A stretch of 64,000 nucleotides of DNA, from assembly GCA_044222245.1 (NCBI GenBank), contig JBGANQ010000014.1:77270-141269 (forward strand), written 5' to 3'. Shown one piece after another: positions 9,006-19,100 of this stretch. The DNA is from CALFML01 sp044222245 (GTDB lineage Bacteria; Myxococcota_A; Polyangia; Palsa-1104; JAEUJZ01). The notes below the pieces were generated by a model, which saw nothing but the letters and a program-made list of their open reading frames with translations, was not told the origin of the DNA and did not search any database. How positions within the stretch are numbered: the first letter of the stretch is position 1; every line of letters begins with the position of its first letter. A program made the position numbers and the translations under genes.

Positions 9006-10765
9006 CGGCGCTCCAGGTCCGAGGCGGCATCGCGCTGCCGCCAGTCTCCGTTCCACGACAGCAGGATGTCGCGCAGGAAGCCGCCGGCGATCGCAGCGTG
9101 GCGGCCGAGGTCGACGCCGCTATCGCGCAGCGTGCGCAGCAGGAGCGAGTCGACGCGACCGCTGGCGAAGTACTGGCTGCGCACCGGCTCGGGGGAGTGG
9201 TGCCGCCCCCACCGCACCATGCGCAGCGCCGGGAGCAAGGTGAGGGTTTGCGCCGGACAGCGCATGGCGGGATCGCCCAGGTCCCAGGTGCCGGGAGCCA
9301 GCGCACTGCCTCGCAACAGGTCGTAGATCGCCGCGATCGCCGCGGCGGTGGGCCGGCCGGCCCGCGTCGCCTCCACCTGCTCCGCGGCGGCGGCAAAGAC
9401 CTTGGCGTACGGCTCGAAGTCGATGGCCTGCAGGCCGCGCAAGGGCTTTTCCTCCAGCAGCTCGAAGGCCTCCTGCCGGTGGTGTTCCTCCCACGCCCCC
9501 AGCACCGAGAACAGCCCGGTCGCGCCATAGAAGCTGCCCAGCATCCACAGCCGCTGCCAGGCATTCCACAGCTCGAAATCCGCGAACGAGAGGTACGAGC
9601 ACGACACCAGACGATCGAAGTGAGCGAACATGCGCTTGGTCCAGGTGTCGACGAAGGCGAAGCGCGCGGCGCTGAAGTCGCCGTCCCGCGCCGCGGCGAG
9701 CAGGCGGTGGGCGATGGCGTTCACGCTGATGACGGTGATCATCAGCCCGCTGGAGAACATGGGATCGACGAAAGCCGCCGCGTGCGGCAGCAGACAGTAG
9801 CGGTCGCCGACCAGCCGGGTCGACGAGAACTGGAGGCGATCGATGGCGGTGAAGTTGCGCACCGGACGGGCGCGCGCAAACTGGCGGCCGATGGTGGGAA
9901 AGCGGGCGAGCAGGCGCGCGAACTCGCGCTCGGGGGCCTCACCGGTTGGCGGATGGCGGTCGAGCGCGAGGTTCAGCCCGACGCTACACAGCCGGCTGCG
10001 CGAGGCGGGGTGGTTGTCAAAGGGGATCACCCACAGCCACCCGCCGTCAAAGATGTGGTGCAGCGTCCCCTGGCTGAGGGGGCTTGGCAAGCCGTGCTCG
10101 GCCCGCCCGAGGCCACAGGCGTCGATCGGCAGCACTCCGACCATGTGCGTGTACAGCGTGCGCGAGCGCGTGCGCAGCGGACAGGGCGACTCGCGCAGCG
10201 CAAACTTGCGCGCCAGCGGCGACTGGATGCCGCCCGCATCGACGACGTAGCTGGCCGCGATGCGCTCCCCACCCTCCAGGGTGACGACCACCCCGTCGGC
10301 GTCAATTTCCACCTCCGCGAGCCGCACCTGCTGCCGCACCTCGGCGCCGCGCTCGATGGCCACCGCCAGCATGTAGGCGTCGATATCCTGGCGAAAGAAG
10401 TGGACGTCGGGGCCAAGCGGCGGGGCGATGGTGACAAACTGGCTGGTCTCGTGCGGGCGGCTCGGCTCGCCGGGGCGGTGGTAGACAAACGAAAAGTTCC
10501 GCTTTATGCCGCAGCTGGTGGCGACGCGGGCCGCCACACTGTGGAAGCTGGACAGGTCTTCGATCTCGGGCACGTCATAGCGCCGCGCCAGGATGCGCAG
10601 GTGGAGGCTGGTCTCGGGGTTGGTGGACTCGCCGATGGTGAAGCGCGGGTGTGTGCCCTGCTCAAGGAGGAGCACCCGCAGGCCCTGCCGCGCCAGCACC
10701 GCGCCGAGTAGGGTGCCGCCGATTCCCGAGCCGAGGATGACGACGTCGTATCTGCGGTCGCTCAT
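9002..10765 (-). CDS. Flavin-dependent halogenase family protein, first gene of pair
   Basis: A 587-residue paralogue of the next gene, similar along its entire length, so the pair arose by tandem duplication. It carries GSGIGG (12-17), GEST (45-48), lysine 88 in GIKRNFSF, and WLWVIP (243-248), the WxWxIP signature of flavin-dependent halogenases. Start chosen at ATG 10763-10765, preceded by AAGGGG at proper spacing; a GTG two codons earlier is also in frame. It is translationally coupled to the second halogenase through ATGA. No polyketide, peptide or tryptophan pathway gene adjoins, so the substrate is probably a free small molecule or made elsewhere. Divergently transcribed from the lipid-kinase gene. 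Confidence 0.82.
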   Translation of the reverse strand: MSDRRYDVVILGSGIGGTLLGAVLARQGLRVLLLEQGTHPRFTIGESTNPETSLHLRILARRYDVPEIEDLSSFHSVAARVATSCGIKRNFSFVYHRPGEPSRPHETSQFVTIAPPLGPDVHFFRQDIDAYMLAVAIERGAEVRQQVRLAEVEIDADGVVVTLEGGERIAASYVVDAGGIQSPLARKFALRESPCPLRTRSRTLYTHMVGVLPIDACGLGRAEHGLPSPLSQGTLHHIFDGGWLWVIPFDNHPASRSRLCSVGLNLALDRHPPTGEAPEREFARLLARFPTIGRQFARARPVRNFTAIDRLQFSSTRLVGDRYCLLPHAAAFVDPMFSSGLMITVISVNAIAHRLLAAARDGDFSAARFAFVDTWTKRMFAHFDRLVSCSYLSFADFELWNAWQRLWMLGSFYGATGLFSVLGAWEEHHRQEAFELLEEKPLRGLQAIDFEPYAKVFAAAAEQVEATRAGRPTAAAIAAIYDLLRGSALAPGTWDLGDPAMRCPAQTLTLLPALRMVRWGRHHSPEPVRSQYFASGRVDSLLLRTLRDSGVDLGRHAAIAGGFLRDILLSWNGDWRQRDAASDLERR

Positions 10766-10797
10766 GTCCACCCCTTAGCCGCCATGTCGTGATTGTA

Positions 10798-10813
10798 CGG
10801 ATCCGGGTATCCG
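10798..10813. promoter_or_regulatory. Inverted repeat between divergent halogenase and lipid-kinase genes
   Basis: CGGAT and ATCCG arms separated by 6 bases, centred in the 87-base divergent promoter region. Position suits an operator for a shared regulator, but the arms are only 5 bases long. Confidence 0.2.
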
Positions 10814-10852
10814 CGGACAACCGGAACCGCCGCCGTGTGGCATGATCCGCGC

Positions 10853-11941
10853 ATGCTTGTCACTCCCGCAGAATCCGCCATCGCGGTGGTCATCAACCTG
10901 CGCGCGCGCCGCGGCAGCGATGCCGTGCTGCGACACTGCCGCGAGCTCCTCCCCGGCGCGCGCGTCATCGCCTCGCGGACCGCGGACGAGGCCTTCGCGT
11001 TCCTGCGCAGCGCGCCCGTCCCGCCGCGCCTTATCGTCTCGGGCGGCGGCGATGGCACCGTGGTGGGCCTGATCAACGCCATGCGGCGCGGCCAGACCGG
11101 GCCCGCCTCGGCGCTGGCACCTCCCGGCGAGCCCGCCCGCTCGACGCTCGCCCTTTTAAGGCTCGGCACCGGCAACGGCTGGGCCAACGCGACCGGGGCC
11201 CCGGCGTGGCGCTCCGGGCTCGCGCAGCTGCGGCGGCTCATCGAGACGGCGATGCCGGTGCCGGTGCGTACCTTCGATCTGGTGGAGGTTGCCGGCACCG
11301 CGGCGCATTTCGCCGGCACCGGCAAGGATGCCGAGATCATCGACGACTTCCACGCCCAGCAGACCGGCCCCGGGCTCCTCCCGGCGCGCTGGCGGGCCGG
11401 CCTCCCCGGCTACCTGGTGGGCTTTGTCAGCCGCACCCTGCCGCGCGGCCTGACCCGTCCGCTCGCCGAGGTGGAGCTGGTCAATACCGGCGAGGACGCC
11501 CTCACCATCGACGACCAGGGTCGCCCGCTGCCGCTGCCCGGCGGCGCGCACGGCGCCACCCTCTACCGCGGCCCGGTCGATCTGTGCGCCGCCGGCACCG
11601 TGCCGGAGTGGGGATTCGGCTTCCGCGCCTTCCCGTTCGCCGGTCTGGTCCCGCGGCGCTTCTGCCTGCGCGTCTATACGCACGGCATCCTCCACGCGCT
11701 CTGGGACATGCGGGGAATCTGGACCGGCCGTCACCCGATGCCGCGGGCCCACACCTGGCTGCTCACCCGCTGTCAGGCCACCTTCTCGCGCCCGGTGCCA
11801 TTCCAGGCCGGCGGCGACCGCATCGGACCCCGCGACCAGGTGGAGTACGCGCTGGCGCCCGAGCAGGCCAGCCTCCTGGACTGGCGGTCCGCAGTCTTTT
11901 CGGCAGCTCAGTCCGCGAGCAGGAGAGGTAGCTGCGAATAG
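10853..11941 (+). CDS. Diacylglycerol-kinase-catalytic-domain lipid kinase
   Basis: Predicted ATP-dependent kinase of the DAGK/sphingosine-kinase/YegS superfamily, acting on a membrane lipid at the inner face. The nucleotide-binding hallmark GGGDGT is at residues 64-69 and the second conserved region LGTGNGWA follows about 45 residues later. Length 362 is a little above the usual 300. I chose ATG 10853 over the upstream ATG at 10793, because the upstream 20 codons lie in the divergent promoter region and show no family character; neither has a convincing Shine-Dalgarno. The 3' end overlaps the convergent P450 gene by 34 bases. Confidence 0.78.
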   Translation: MLVTPAESAIAVVINLRARRGSDAVLRHCRELLPGARVIASRTADEAFAFLRSAPVPPRLIVSGGGDGTVVGLINAMRRGQTGPASALAPPGEPARSTLALLRLGTGNGWANATGAPAWRSGLAQLRRLIETAMPVPVRTFDLVEVAGTAAHFAGTGKDAEIIDDFHAQQTGPGLLPARWRAGLPGYLVGFVSRTLPRGLTRPLAEVELVNTGEDALTIDDQGRPLPLPGGAHGATLYRGPVDLCAAGTVPEWGFGFRAFPFAGLVPRRFCLRVYTHGILHALWDMRGIWTGRHPMPRAHTWLLTRCQATFSRPVPFQAGGDRIGPRDQVEYALAPEQASLLDWRSAVFSAAQSASRRGSCE

Positions 11942-13158
11942 CCGAAGCTGAACATCGCCGCGGTCTGACGCACCGCCGACCCCTGGCCGCGACCAATGCT
12001 CTTATAGCGATCCAGCAGCACGTTGAGGGCGATCTTCGCCTCAAGCCGGGCCAGCGGAGCACCGAGACAGAAATGGGTACCGTGTCCGAAGCCCAGGTGC
12101 TCCTTGGTCGGGCGATCGATGAGGAAGCTGTCCGGGTCCGCGAAGACCGCGGGGTCGCGATTGGCGGCGCCAAAGACCACATCGACGATCTGGCCTTCGG
12201 GAATGTCTATCTCTCCCACCGTCGTCTTGCGGGTCGTCAGCCGCATGAGCCGCTGCGCCGGGCTCTCAAACCGCAGCGTCTCCTCGATGATCGGCTCGAC
12301 GAGCGAGCGATCGGCGCGCGCCTGCGCGTAAAGCTCCGGCCGGTCGGCGAGGATGCCGAGCATGTTGCCAATGAGGTTGGTCGTCGTCTCATTGCCGGCG
12401 AACAGCAGCGTGGCGGCGAAGCGGATGATCTCTTCGTCGGAAAGGGAGGCTCCCTCGGCCTCTGCCTGGACGAGCGCAGTGAGCAGGTCGTCCCGCGGAC
12501 TGGTCCTTCGCGCGGCGATGGCGGCGGCGAAGTACCGCATCATCTCCTTCATGACGAGCTGCCGCTTCTCCAGCGTCACGCCGACGTAGTTGGCGATCGC
12601 CTCGCTCCAGCTCTTGTAGGAGGGGTAGTCCTCGCCCGGAATGCCTAGCAGGTGCGCGATGACCCGCATCGGCAGCGGGATGGCGAGCGCCGAGATGAGC
12701 TCCGCGCTGGGCCCGCGGATGCTGCCGATGAGCTGCTGCGCCGCGGCGGTCACAAAGCCAGCGAGCGCGGCGATGCGCGTCGGCTGAAAAGCCTTATTGA
12801 CCAGGCGCCGCAGGTGGGTATGGCGCGGCGGATCATCGTGCAAAAGTCCAAGCCGCGGAAACGTGCTGCCGAGCGCCGGGAGCGTGAAAGACGAATAGGT
12901 CGCCGGGTCCTTGAGCGCGCCGAGCACGTCGTCGTACTTGAGCAGGGCGAAGGAATAGACCGGCTCGGCCAGCCCCGAGTGAGCCCCCGCCGGCACGCGC
13001 ACGTAGCGCAAGGGCGAGCGCTCGCGCAGCGCGCGATAAAACGGATAAGGATTCGCAATCGCCACCGGCGAGCCAAACGCCGCCGCGGAGGGAACTTCAA
13101 CTTCCATGATGAGCGGATCGTCTACCAAAGCAGCAGGGCTGGCAACGGTTGATTTCAC
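11908..13158 (-). CDS. Cytochrome P450
   Basis: A 416-residue soluble bacterial-type P450 monooxygenase. Haem-thiolate loop FGHGTHFCLG at about 357-366 with the axial Cys at 364; I-helix oxygen-activation motif AGNETTT (Asn in place of the more common His/Asp before Glu-Thr); ExxR as ETLR. It needs an external ferredoxin and reductase, neither of which is adjacent. The closest neighbours, halogenases, lipid kinase and GST, suggest tailoring or detoxification of a small molecule, but nothing identifies the substrate. Its 3' end overlaps the convergent lipid-kinase gene (11908-11941). Confidence 0.92.
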   Translation of the reverse strand: MKSTVASPAALVDDPLIMEVEVPSAAAFGSPVAIANPYPFYRALRERSPLRYVRVPAGAHSGLAEPVYSFALLKYDDVLGALKDPATYSSFTLPALGSTFPRLGLLHDDPPRHTHLRRLVNKAFQPTRIAALAGFVTAAAQQLIGSIRGPSAELISALAIPLPMRVIAHLLGIPGEDYPSYKSWSEAIANYVGVTLEKRQLVMKEMMRYFAAAIAARRTSPRDDLLTALVQAEAEGASLSDEEIIRFAATLLFAGNETTTNLIGNMLGILADRPELYAQARADRSLVEPIIEETLRFESPAQRLMRLTTRKTTVGEIDIPEGQIVDVVFGAANRDPAVFADPDSFLIDRPTKEHLGFGHGTHFCLGAPLARLEAKIALNVLLDRYKSIGRGQGSAVRQTAAMFSFGYSQLPLLLAD

Positions 13159-13188
13159 GTCGCCGAGCTCGCAGCGGCGAGCCGCTTC

Positions 13189-13938
13189 CTAGGTCTCCCT
13201 GATCCGCCGCTGGGGCGTGGAGGTGCCGAAGGTCTCGCGGCTTAGCGGCGCGCCCAGCTCGCCAAGGGCGGTCCGGTGCTTGGCGGGATGGGTGCGCATC
13301 AGCTTGTCTTCGAAGACCGCCAGCTTGGCGAAGCTCGGCTGGGCGAACATCCGGGCGACGAAAGCGACGGTCTTGGGCCAGCGTCCGGCGTCGATCTGGT
13401 AGCGAACGTAGCCAGCGTTGCGAAAGAAGCAGGCGATCGCGATGTCGGCGATCGACAGGGCGCCAAAGAGGAATCCTTCCGCCGGCACCTGCGCTTCCAG
13501 ATAGTCGAGGACCTGGGGAATCTCGGTGTTGCGCGCGCGCTCCACGACCTCCTGGTTGGTGGCCTGGCCGAGCACGCTGGGCCGGATCGTGAGCTGGTAG
13601 AACAGGTGCCAGACGAACGCATCCCCCATCATCGTGTCGGCAAACTCCTCCAGCCAGCGGGCGCGGGCGCGCAAGACCAGGTCCTGCGGGTACAGCGCCG
13701 GCTGCGGATAGCGCTCCTCGAGGTACTGACAGATGACCGAGGAATCGCAGAGGGTCGCCTGATCATCGATGAGCACCGGAATCAACCGCAGCGGCGAGGC
13801 GGCGGTGAAGCGATCGTCACCGAAGACCGGGATGATCGGGTCGATCTCGTAGGGGAGGTTCTTGTGCTCGAGGAAGACCAGCACCTTCCGCACGTAGGGC
13901 GAGAGATAATTTCCGACGATGCGCACCGGCTCTTTCAT
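13189..13938 (-). CDS. Glutathione S-transferase family protein
   Basis: A 249-residue GST-like protein. The N-terminal thioredoxin-fold half shows NYLSPYVRKVLVFLEHK (residues 10-26) with Ser-Pro-Tyr at the catalytic position, the cis-proline LIPVLID, and the glutathione gamma-Glu contact CDSSVICQYLEERY. The C-terminal half is the usual helical domain with SIADIAIACFF. It would conjugate or isomerise electrophiles in the cytosol. The gene follows the P450 start by about 30 bases on the same strand and is upstream in the same transcription direction, so the two are likely co-transcribed. A C-terminal extension of about 30 residues (after HPAKHRTALGEL) is unassigned. Confidence 0.85.
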   Translation of the reverse strand: MKEPVRIVGNYLSPYVRKVLVFLEHKNLPYEIDPIIPVFGDDRFTAASPLRLIPVLIDDQATLCDSSVICQYLEERYPQPALYPQDLVLRARARWLEEFADTMMGDAFVWHLFYQLTIRPSVLGQATNQEVVERARNTEIPQVLDYLEAQVPAEGFLFGALSIADIAIACFFRNAGYVRYQIDAGRWPKTVAFVARMFAQPSFAKLAVFEDKLMRTHPAKHRTALGELGAPLSRETFGTSTPQRRIRET

Positions 13939-13980
13939 CCGCTTAACATATCACCAACCAGGCGAGCTGGTAATGCGGGA

Positions 13981-14024
13981 ATCGATCCACAATCGATCCA
14001 CAATCGATCCGCAATCGATCCGGG
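13981..14024. repeat. Four-copy 11-bp tandem repeat (ATCGATCCACA type)
   Basis: Four units start at 13981, 13992, 14003 and 14014; the first two are identical, the third has one change, the fourth differs in the last three bases. Each contains the palindrome ATCGAT. It lies in the 221-base gap upstream of the GST start, so the repeated palindromes at one-turn spacing could be operator sites. Confidence 0.85.
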
Positions 14025-14159
14025 GGGCGCCGGGTAGCGGCGGCGGCGACGGGAAAGATCCGGACGGACCTGCAACCGGATAAGGTCTCGCGCGTCGCCG
14101 GGGCCCGGCTTATCGTGCCGCGCCGCTGCCGCATGGCGGCCGCGCACGGGCAGAGCTGA

Positions 14160-15299
14160 CTACTCGGGATCATCGGCGGGGAACAGACTGCGATCGATGC
14201 CGGGAAACAGGGCGAGCGCGTTGCGGTAGTAGATCTTGCGCAGCACGGCGTCGGGAAGCTCCAGTCCGTAGAGCTTCCAGTGGGCGTGGCGCTTGCGATA
14301 GTAGTCGAAGTACTCGTCTGCGGTCTCGAGCACGCGGAAGTAGGCGTAGTACTCTTCTTTATTGTAGGTATCCTTGCCAAAAAGGACCCGATCCTGGTAG
14401 CGGATCAGCCACTTTTGGGCAGCCCGCGGCTGCCGCCCAAGCTCCGCCAGGACGGCGCCGATCTCGGTGGACACGTTGGGCAGCTCGTCGAGCAGCTGGC
14501 CCAGGCGCGCCAGGTCGTTGCCTAGCCAGCCAAGGTGAGCGTCGATAAAGCGGGTCTTTGGATGCTTGCGGAACAGGTGGTGCTGCTCGCCGAGGATGGT
14601 CGCAAAAGGCGGGAAGCGATCCGCGGGGCGATAGCGGCCAGGCTCCTGCTTGAGCTCCAGCCAGCGCTCGTTGTGCTTGTCCTTGGGCAGCCAGAACGGC
14701 GACGGCTCGCCCGAGTGGATGAGCACCGGCAGCCCGAGCTCGGCGCAGCGCTCCCAGATCGGATCCAGGCGCGGATCATCTACCGCGATCCGCTTGCCGC
14801 TCTTGTCGCGATCGGTCAGGCCCAGGCTCTTGTAGACCTTCAGGCCGCTCGCTCCCTGCGCGGCGCCCGCCGCGAGCTGCGCCAGGGCCTCGGCGGGCCA
14901 GCCCGGCTCGTCGAGCCGCTCGAAGTCGAGGTTGATAAAGACCAGGAAGCGGCGCGCCTGCTTTTTGTGCACGTTGGCCAGCGACCACTCCAGAAGCTTG
15001 CCGCGAAAGCCGCTGAGGTTGACCATCACCGCCATGTTCAGCTCGTCCATCTCGCCGACCAGCTTGTCCAGGTTCTGGATCGGCATCAGCCACTGGTGGT
15101 TGTGGACATCGACGAACGGGTAGCGGGCGCGGGTGAGCAGGTGCTGCGGCACCTTGAGGCTGGAGACCGGGTCGTACTCCTCGACATCCATGACGTTGAG
15201 GCGGTACTGGATGCGGCCGATGAGAAACAGCGCCGCGCCGAGAAAGGCGAGCACGCCCAGCCCCGCCAGCAGCCACCTCCTGAGTGCGCGCCGGGCCAC
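14160..15299 (-). CDS. Membrane-anchored amidohydrolase (amidohydrolase_2, TIM-barrel)
   Basis: A 379-residue protein with a single N-terminal transmembrane anchor (residues 8-27, LLAGLGVLAFLGAALFLIG), placing the hydrolase domain in the periplasm. Metal-site motifs of the amidohydrolase_2 family are visible in order: FVDVHNHQW (HxH), a lysine in SGLKVYKSLGL, VLIHSGEP, FIDAHLGW, and the Asp in FGKDTY. The family includes decarboxylases and lactonases; the substrate here is unknown. The DUF2911 gene lies immediately upstream with a one-base gap, so the two form an operon. Confidence 0.8.
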   Translation of the reverse strand: MARRALRRWLLAGLGVLAFLGAALFLIGRIQYRLNVMDVEEYDPVSSLKVPQHLLTRARYPFVDVHNHQWLMPIQNLDKLVGEMDELNMAVMVNLSGFRGKLLEWSLANVHKKQARRFLVFINLDFERLDEPGWPAEALAQLAAGAAQGASGLKVYKSLGLTDRDKSGKRIAVDDPRLDPIWERCAELGLPVLIHSGEPSPFWLPKDKHNERWLELKQEPGRYRPADRFPPFATILGEQHHLFRKHPKTRFIDAHLGWLGNDLARLGQLLDELPNVSTEIGAVLAELGRQPRAAQKWLIRYQDRVLFGKDTYNKEEYYAYFRVLETADEYFDYYRKRHAHWKLYGLELPDAVLRKIYYRNALALFPGIDRSLFPADDPE

Positions 15300-15300
15300 T

Positions 15301-15849
15301 TTAGCTCGCCGCCAGCGGCACCCGCACGAGCGTGGTGTCCCAGGTCAGATCGAGGCTGGCGCCGCCGGGCGCAGCGGACAGGAGGATCGTGAACTGCTCG
15401 CTGCTGCTCGGCGCGACAGTGACTGGCACTTCGACGGTGAGGACGTCCTTGTCGTGGCTCGGCTCGCGCGCGCCCCAGCGATCCGGCTCGCTGTTGAGCA
15501 CCACCTTCCAGGCGCTGGCGCCGGGGATGGCGTACATCCGATAGGTCCCGGCGTCGATCGGCTTGCCGGCAAACAGGACCTTCTGGCCGAAAGTGATGGT
15601 GGTCGCAGCGTTGGCCCCGAGCCGCCAGTAGGTGTCATAGGGCACCAGCGCCCCGGCCGCTTTGTCGCCGAAGATGAGCCGCCCCTTCTTGTAGGGCCGG
15701 CAGTACACCACCTTGACGGCGAGGCCGCCCTGGTTGAGCTCTGCCGTATCACGCGGGCTGCGCTTGTTGCCGACGAGGACCGTGTAGCCGATGAAGGCGG
15801 CGAAGAGCAGCAGGATGGCGCCAAGACCAAATAGGAGCATCTTTTTCAT
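15301..15849 (-). CDS. DUF2911 domain protein with N-terminal membrane anchor
   Basis: A 182-residue protein beginning with a signal anchor (residues 4-25). The rest matches the pattern of DUF2911: KVVYCRPYKKGR, IFG, VPYDTYWRLGANAAT, then YRMYAIPG and ITLLS-like strands, giving a small extracytoplasmic beta-sandwich. No enzymatic function is established for the family. It precedes the membrane-anchored amidohydrolase with a one-base intergenic gap and should be co-expressed with it. Confidence 0.78.
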   Translation of the reverse strand: MKKMLLFGLGAILLLFAAFIGYTVLVGNKRSPRDTAELNQGGLAVKVVYCRPYKKGRLIFGDKAAGALVPYDTYWRLGANAATTITFGQKVLFAGKPIDAGTYRMYAIPGASAWKVVLNSEPDRWGAREPSHDKDVLTVEVPVTVAPSSSEQFTILLSAAPGGASLDLTWDTTLVRVPLAAS

Positions 15850-16171
15850 CCGCCTACCTTACTCCAGCTGCCCGCACAGGGCCTACAGTTACTCGCGCCC
15901 AGACGAAAGCGGCGGCGTGGTGAATAGACTGGGTCTGGCTGCTCTCTTGATTCCTAGTGCTACCTTCTTCTGAACGGCTCGATTCCCGATCGCCCTCCGG
16001 TGCCAGCGCTAAAGGGAAGATTCGGGTGAGCGGAGAGGTCAGGTCTGCTGCAGGAAGTGACGCAGGTCACTACGTGCGCCGATCGTCGCCGCAGTAGGCT
16101 GGTGTGCGCCGTGGGACAGAGGTCCAACATGCGCAAAAAATTCAGTCATAAAAGAGCGTAGGATTACAAAA
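15850..16171. other. Intergenic region between divergent DUF2911 and kinase genes
   Basis: About 320 bases with no convincing gene. The last 40 bases before the kinase are AT-rich (GCGCAAAAAATTCAG to GGATTACAAAA). An AGGA element near 16159-16165 could serve as the kinase ribosome binding site. No clear promoter pair or repeat seen. Confidence 0.4.
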
Positions 16172-19100
16172 ATGCTTCCAGTGCGAGAAGAGACGCTGGT
16201 GCTGGGCCGGGCGGTCGAGCGCGGCGATCTGAAAGAGTCTGAGGTTCCGCCGGAGACCGTGTCCGCCCCAGAGGGAATCACGGTACGCTTTGGCCGCCGA
16301 CTCGATCGCCTGGTCCGCAGAGGACAGCTGACCGAGCAAAGAGTGCTGCAGCTCCTACAAGAGGTGCGCCGCGCCAGCCTGGCCAGAGACCAGACGCTGA
16401 ACCCGACCGAGCTCGCCGACGCCACCCATCCGGCCCGTGAAGTCACGCTCCTGCCGAGTGAAAGCGGGGCCGCCTGGCGCGATTCCTCCGGCGCCGCGAG
16501 CCTGCCGGAGTCCTCGGTGACAGCACCGGAGCCCGGCCTGAATCAGACCATCGACGGCCCGCAGCTGGAGTACCTGGGACCGCGACCCGCCAGCCAGTTC
16601 CCCTGCGAAAACTGGGCGCGCTATGAGTTCCTGGCGCTCCTTGGCCAGGGCGGCATGGGCGCGGTGTACAAGGCGCGCGACAGACAGCTTGGCCGCATCG
16701 TCGCGCTGAAGTTCATCCGCGCAAATGACGACCAGATGACCCAGCGCTTCATGCAGGAGGCGCGGGCGCAGTCCAAGCTCGAGCACGAGGGCATCTGTCG
16801 CGTGCTCGAGGTCGGCGAGCATGCCGGCAAGGCCTACATCGCGATGCAGTTCATCGACGGACAGTCCCTCGACAAGGCGATGTCCGTCCTTGGCCTGGGG
16901 GAAAAAGTACAAATTCTCCGCGACGCCGCCCTCGCCATGCACTATGCCCACGAAAAGGGAGTGATCCATCGCGACCTCAAACCGGCCAACATCATGGTCG
17001 CGCGCAACAGTCAGGGGCGGCTGGTGCCGGTGGTGATGGACTTCGGGCTGGCCCGCGAGCCGAGCGAAGGCAAGGGCCTCACCGAGAGCGGCACCGTCAT
17101 GGGCACGCCGGGTTATATGTCCCCCGAGCAGGCGCATGGCGACACGCGCCATCTGGACCGGCGCAGCGATGTGTATAGTCTGGGCGCGACGCTGTTTGAC
17201 GTGCTCACCGGGCAGGCGCCGTTCGATGACGACTCGGTCGTCAACATCCTGCTCAAGGTGATGACCGAGGAAGCGCCGACCTTGCGCGGCCGCGACCCGA
17301 AGCTGCCGCGGGCGCTGGACACGATCTGCGCGCGCTGCCTGGCCAAGGACAAGGCCGAGCGGTATCAGACCGCGCAGGCGCTGGCCGATGACCTGACGCG
17401 GTTCCTCAACGCCGAGCGCATCACCGCCCGCCGCATCAGCCTGTGGCAGCGCCTGAAGTGGCGCGCCCGGCAGAACAAGCCGGCGGCGGCGCTCCTGTTG
17501 TCGCTGCTGGTCACCGCCCTCGGCTTCTCCGGCTACGGCCTGCGCGCCCGCTATGTGGCGCAGCAGCACGCCGCGCTGGCCCGCCAGCTCGGACAGGACA
17601 GCAAGGATATCGAGTGGATGGTCCGCACCGCCTACTCGCTGCCGCTGCACAACGTCGAGCTGGAGCAGGCTCTGGTCCGCAAGCGGATGGAGCTCGTCGA
17701 AGGCCGGCTGCGCTCCTACGGCGATCTGGCCGGCGGCCTGGCAAGCTACGCGCTTGGCCGCGGGCGGCTGTCGCTGCACGAGCACAAGCAGGCGTACAAG
17801 TACCTCCAGCAGGCGCAGCAGCGAGGCCTGCGGAGCCCCGAGCTGCAGGCAGCGCTCGGCCGGGTGCTCGGCGAGCTTTATCACGAGGCGCTGGTCGATG
17901 CGCGGCGCTCGGGAGAGAAATCCTGGCTCGAGCGGCGGGAAAGGGAGCTGCGGGCGCAGTACCTGGAGCCGGCGACGGCGGCGCTGGCTCAGGCGCTGTC
18001 GCAGCGTGACGCGCTGGCCCTGGACTCGCTGGAGTTTATCGCCAGTCTGTTCGATTTTTATAATGGCCGCTATGCCGAGGCCGATCGCCAGGCCCAGGCG
18101 GCGCTCGCCGCCGCACCGTGGCTCTCCGAGGCGATCAAGCTCCGCGGCGAGATCGCCCACGCGCAGGCGCTGCGGCAGTTCAGCCAGGGCAAGCACGATG
18201 CGGCGCGGGCGCTGCTTGGGCAGGCGATCGAACACTTTCAGCACGCCGCCGATATCAGCCGCTCCGATGGTCAGCTGCAAGCCGTGCTGGCCCGCGCCTT
18301 CATGGATCTGTCCGAGGTCGATCGGCTGCAGGGCAAGCCGCAGGATCAGGCGTTCGCTCAGGCGCTCGCGGCCGCCGAGCGCGCCATTACTGCGCTCCCT
18401 TCGGATGGCAGCGGCTACCTGGAGAGGGCGCGGGTGCAGCTCTTCATCGGGCAGGCAGCTGGCAGGAGGAAGGCTGATCCGGTTCCAAGCTACAATCAAA
18501 GCATTGCGAGCGCCGAGCAAGCCCTGGCACGCAGCCCGAATGATGTCATAGCCTGGGACACACTTGGCAACGCCTTGAGCTGGCGCGGACAGTGGGAGAG
18601 CCGCAGCAGCAATCCCGAGCCGTCTTGGCGGCGAGCCGTCGAAGCCTTCCAGAGAGCCATCGTCCTGTCGCCAAACTTCCCCTGGGCCCATAACGACCTG
18701 GCGACTTGCTGGTGGAACCATGGCCGCTACCTGGATGGCCGCGGGCAGGATCCACGGCCGATCTTCCAGCAAGCAATGGACAACTTCAATCGGGTCATCA
18801 CCATTGATCCCACCTACCAGTTCGCCTATGTGAACTTGGCCGGGACGCTAAATGACTTCGCCAATTACAGCTTGGAGCGAGGCATAGACTTCTCGCCCCT
18901 TGTATGGAAGACAGATCAACATGTAAAGCAGTGCGGAGCGCCCTGCGAAGCGCTCCCCAGCTTCCACATCAATATGGCTTCCGTACACATCTCGCAGGGA
19001 CAGCTACTGCTCCGCCAAGGCGCAGATCTCCGGGCAACGCTAAGCCAAGCCCGAAACCATATCAAGACTCTGCTCAAGCTCACCAAGTCGTCATTTCTGC

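Noticed and set aside
13981..14024. CRISPR-like or plasmid-iteron array
   Set aside because: Units are adjacent without spacers, only four copies, no cas or rep gene nearby.
16355..18772. Minus-strand open frame of 805 codons
   Set aside because: Antisense shadow of the intact kinase gene; no family character, no start signal.
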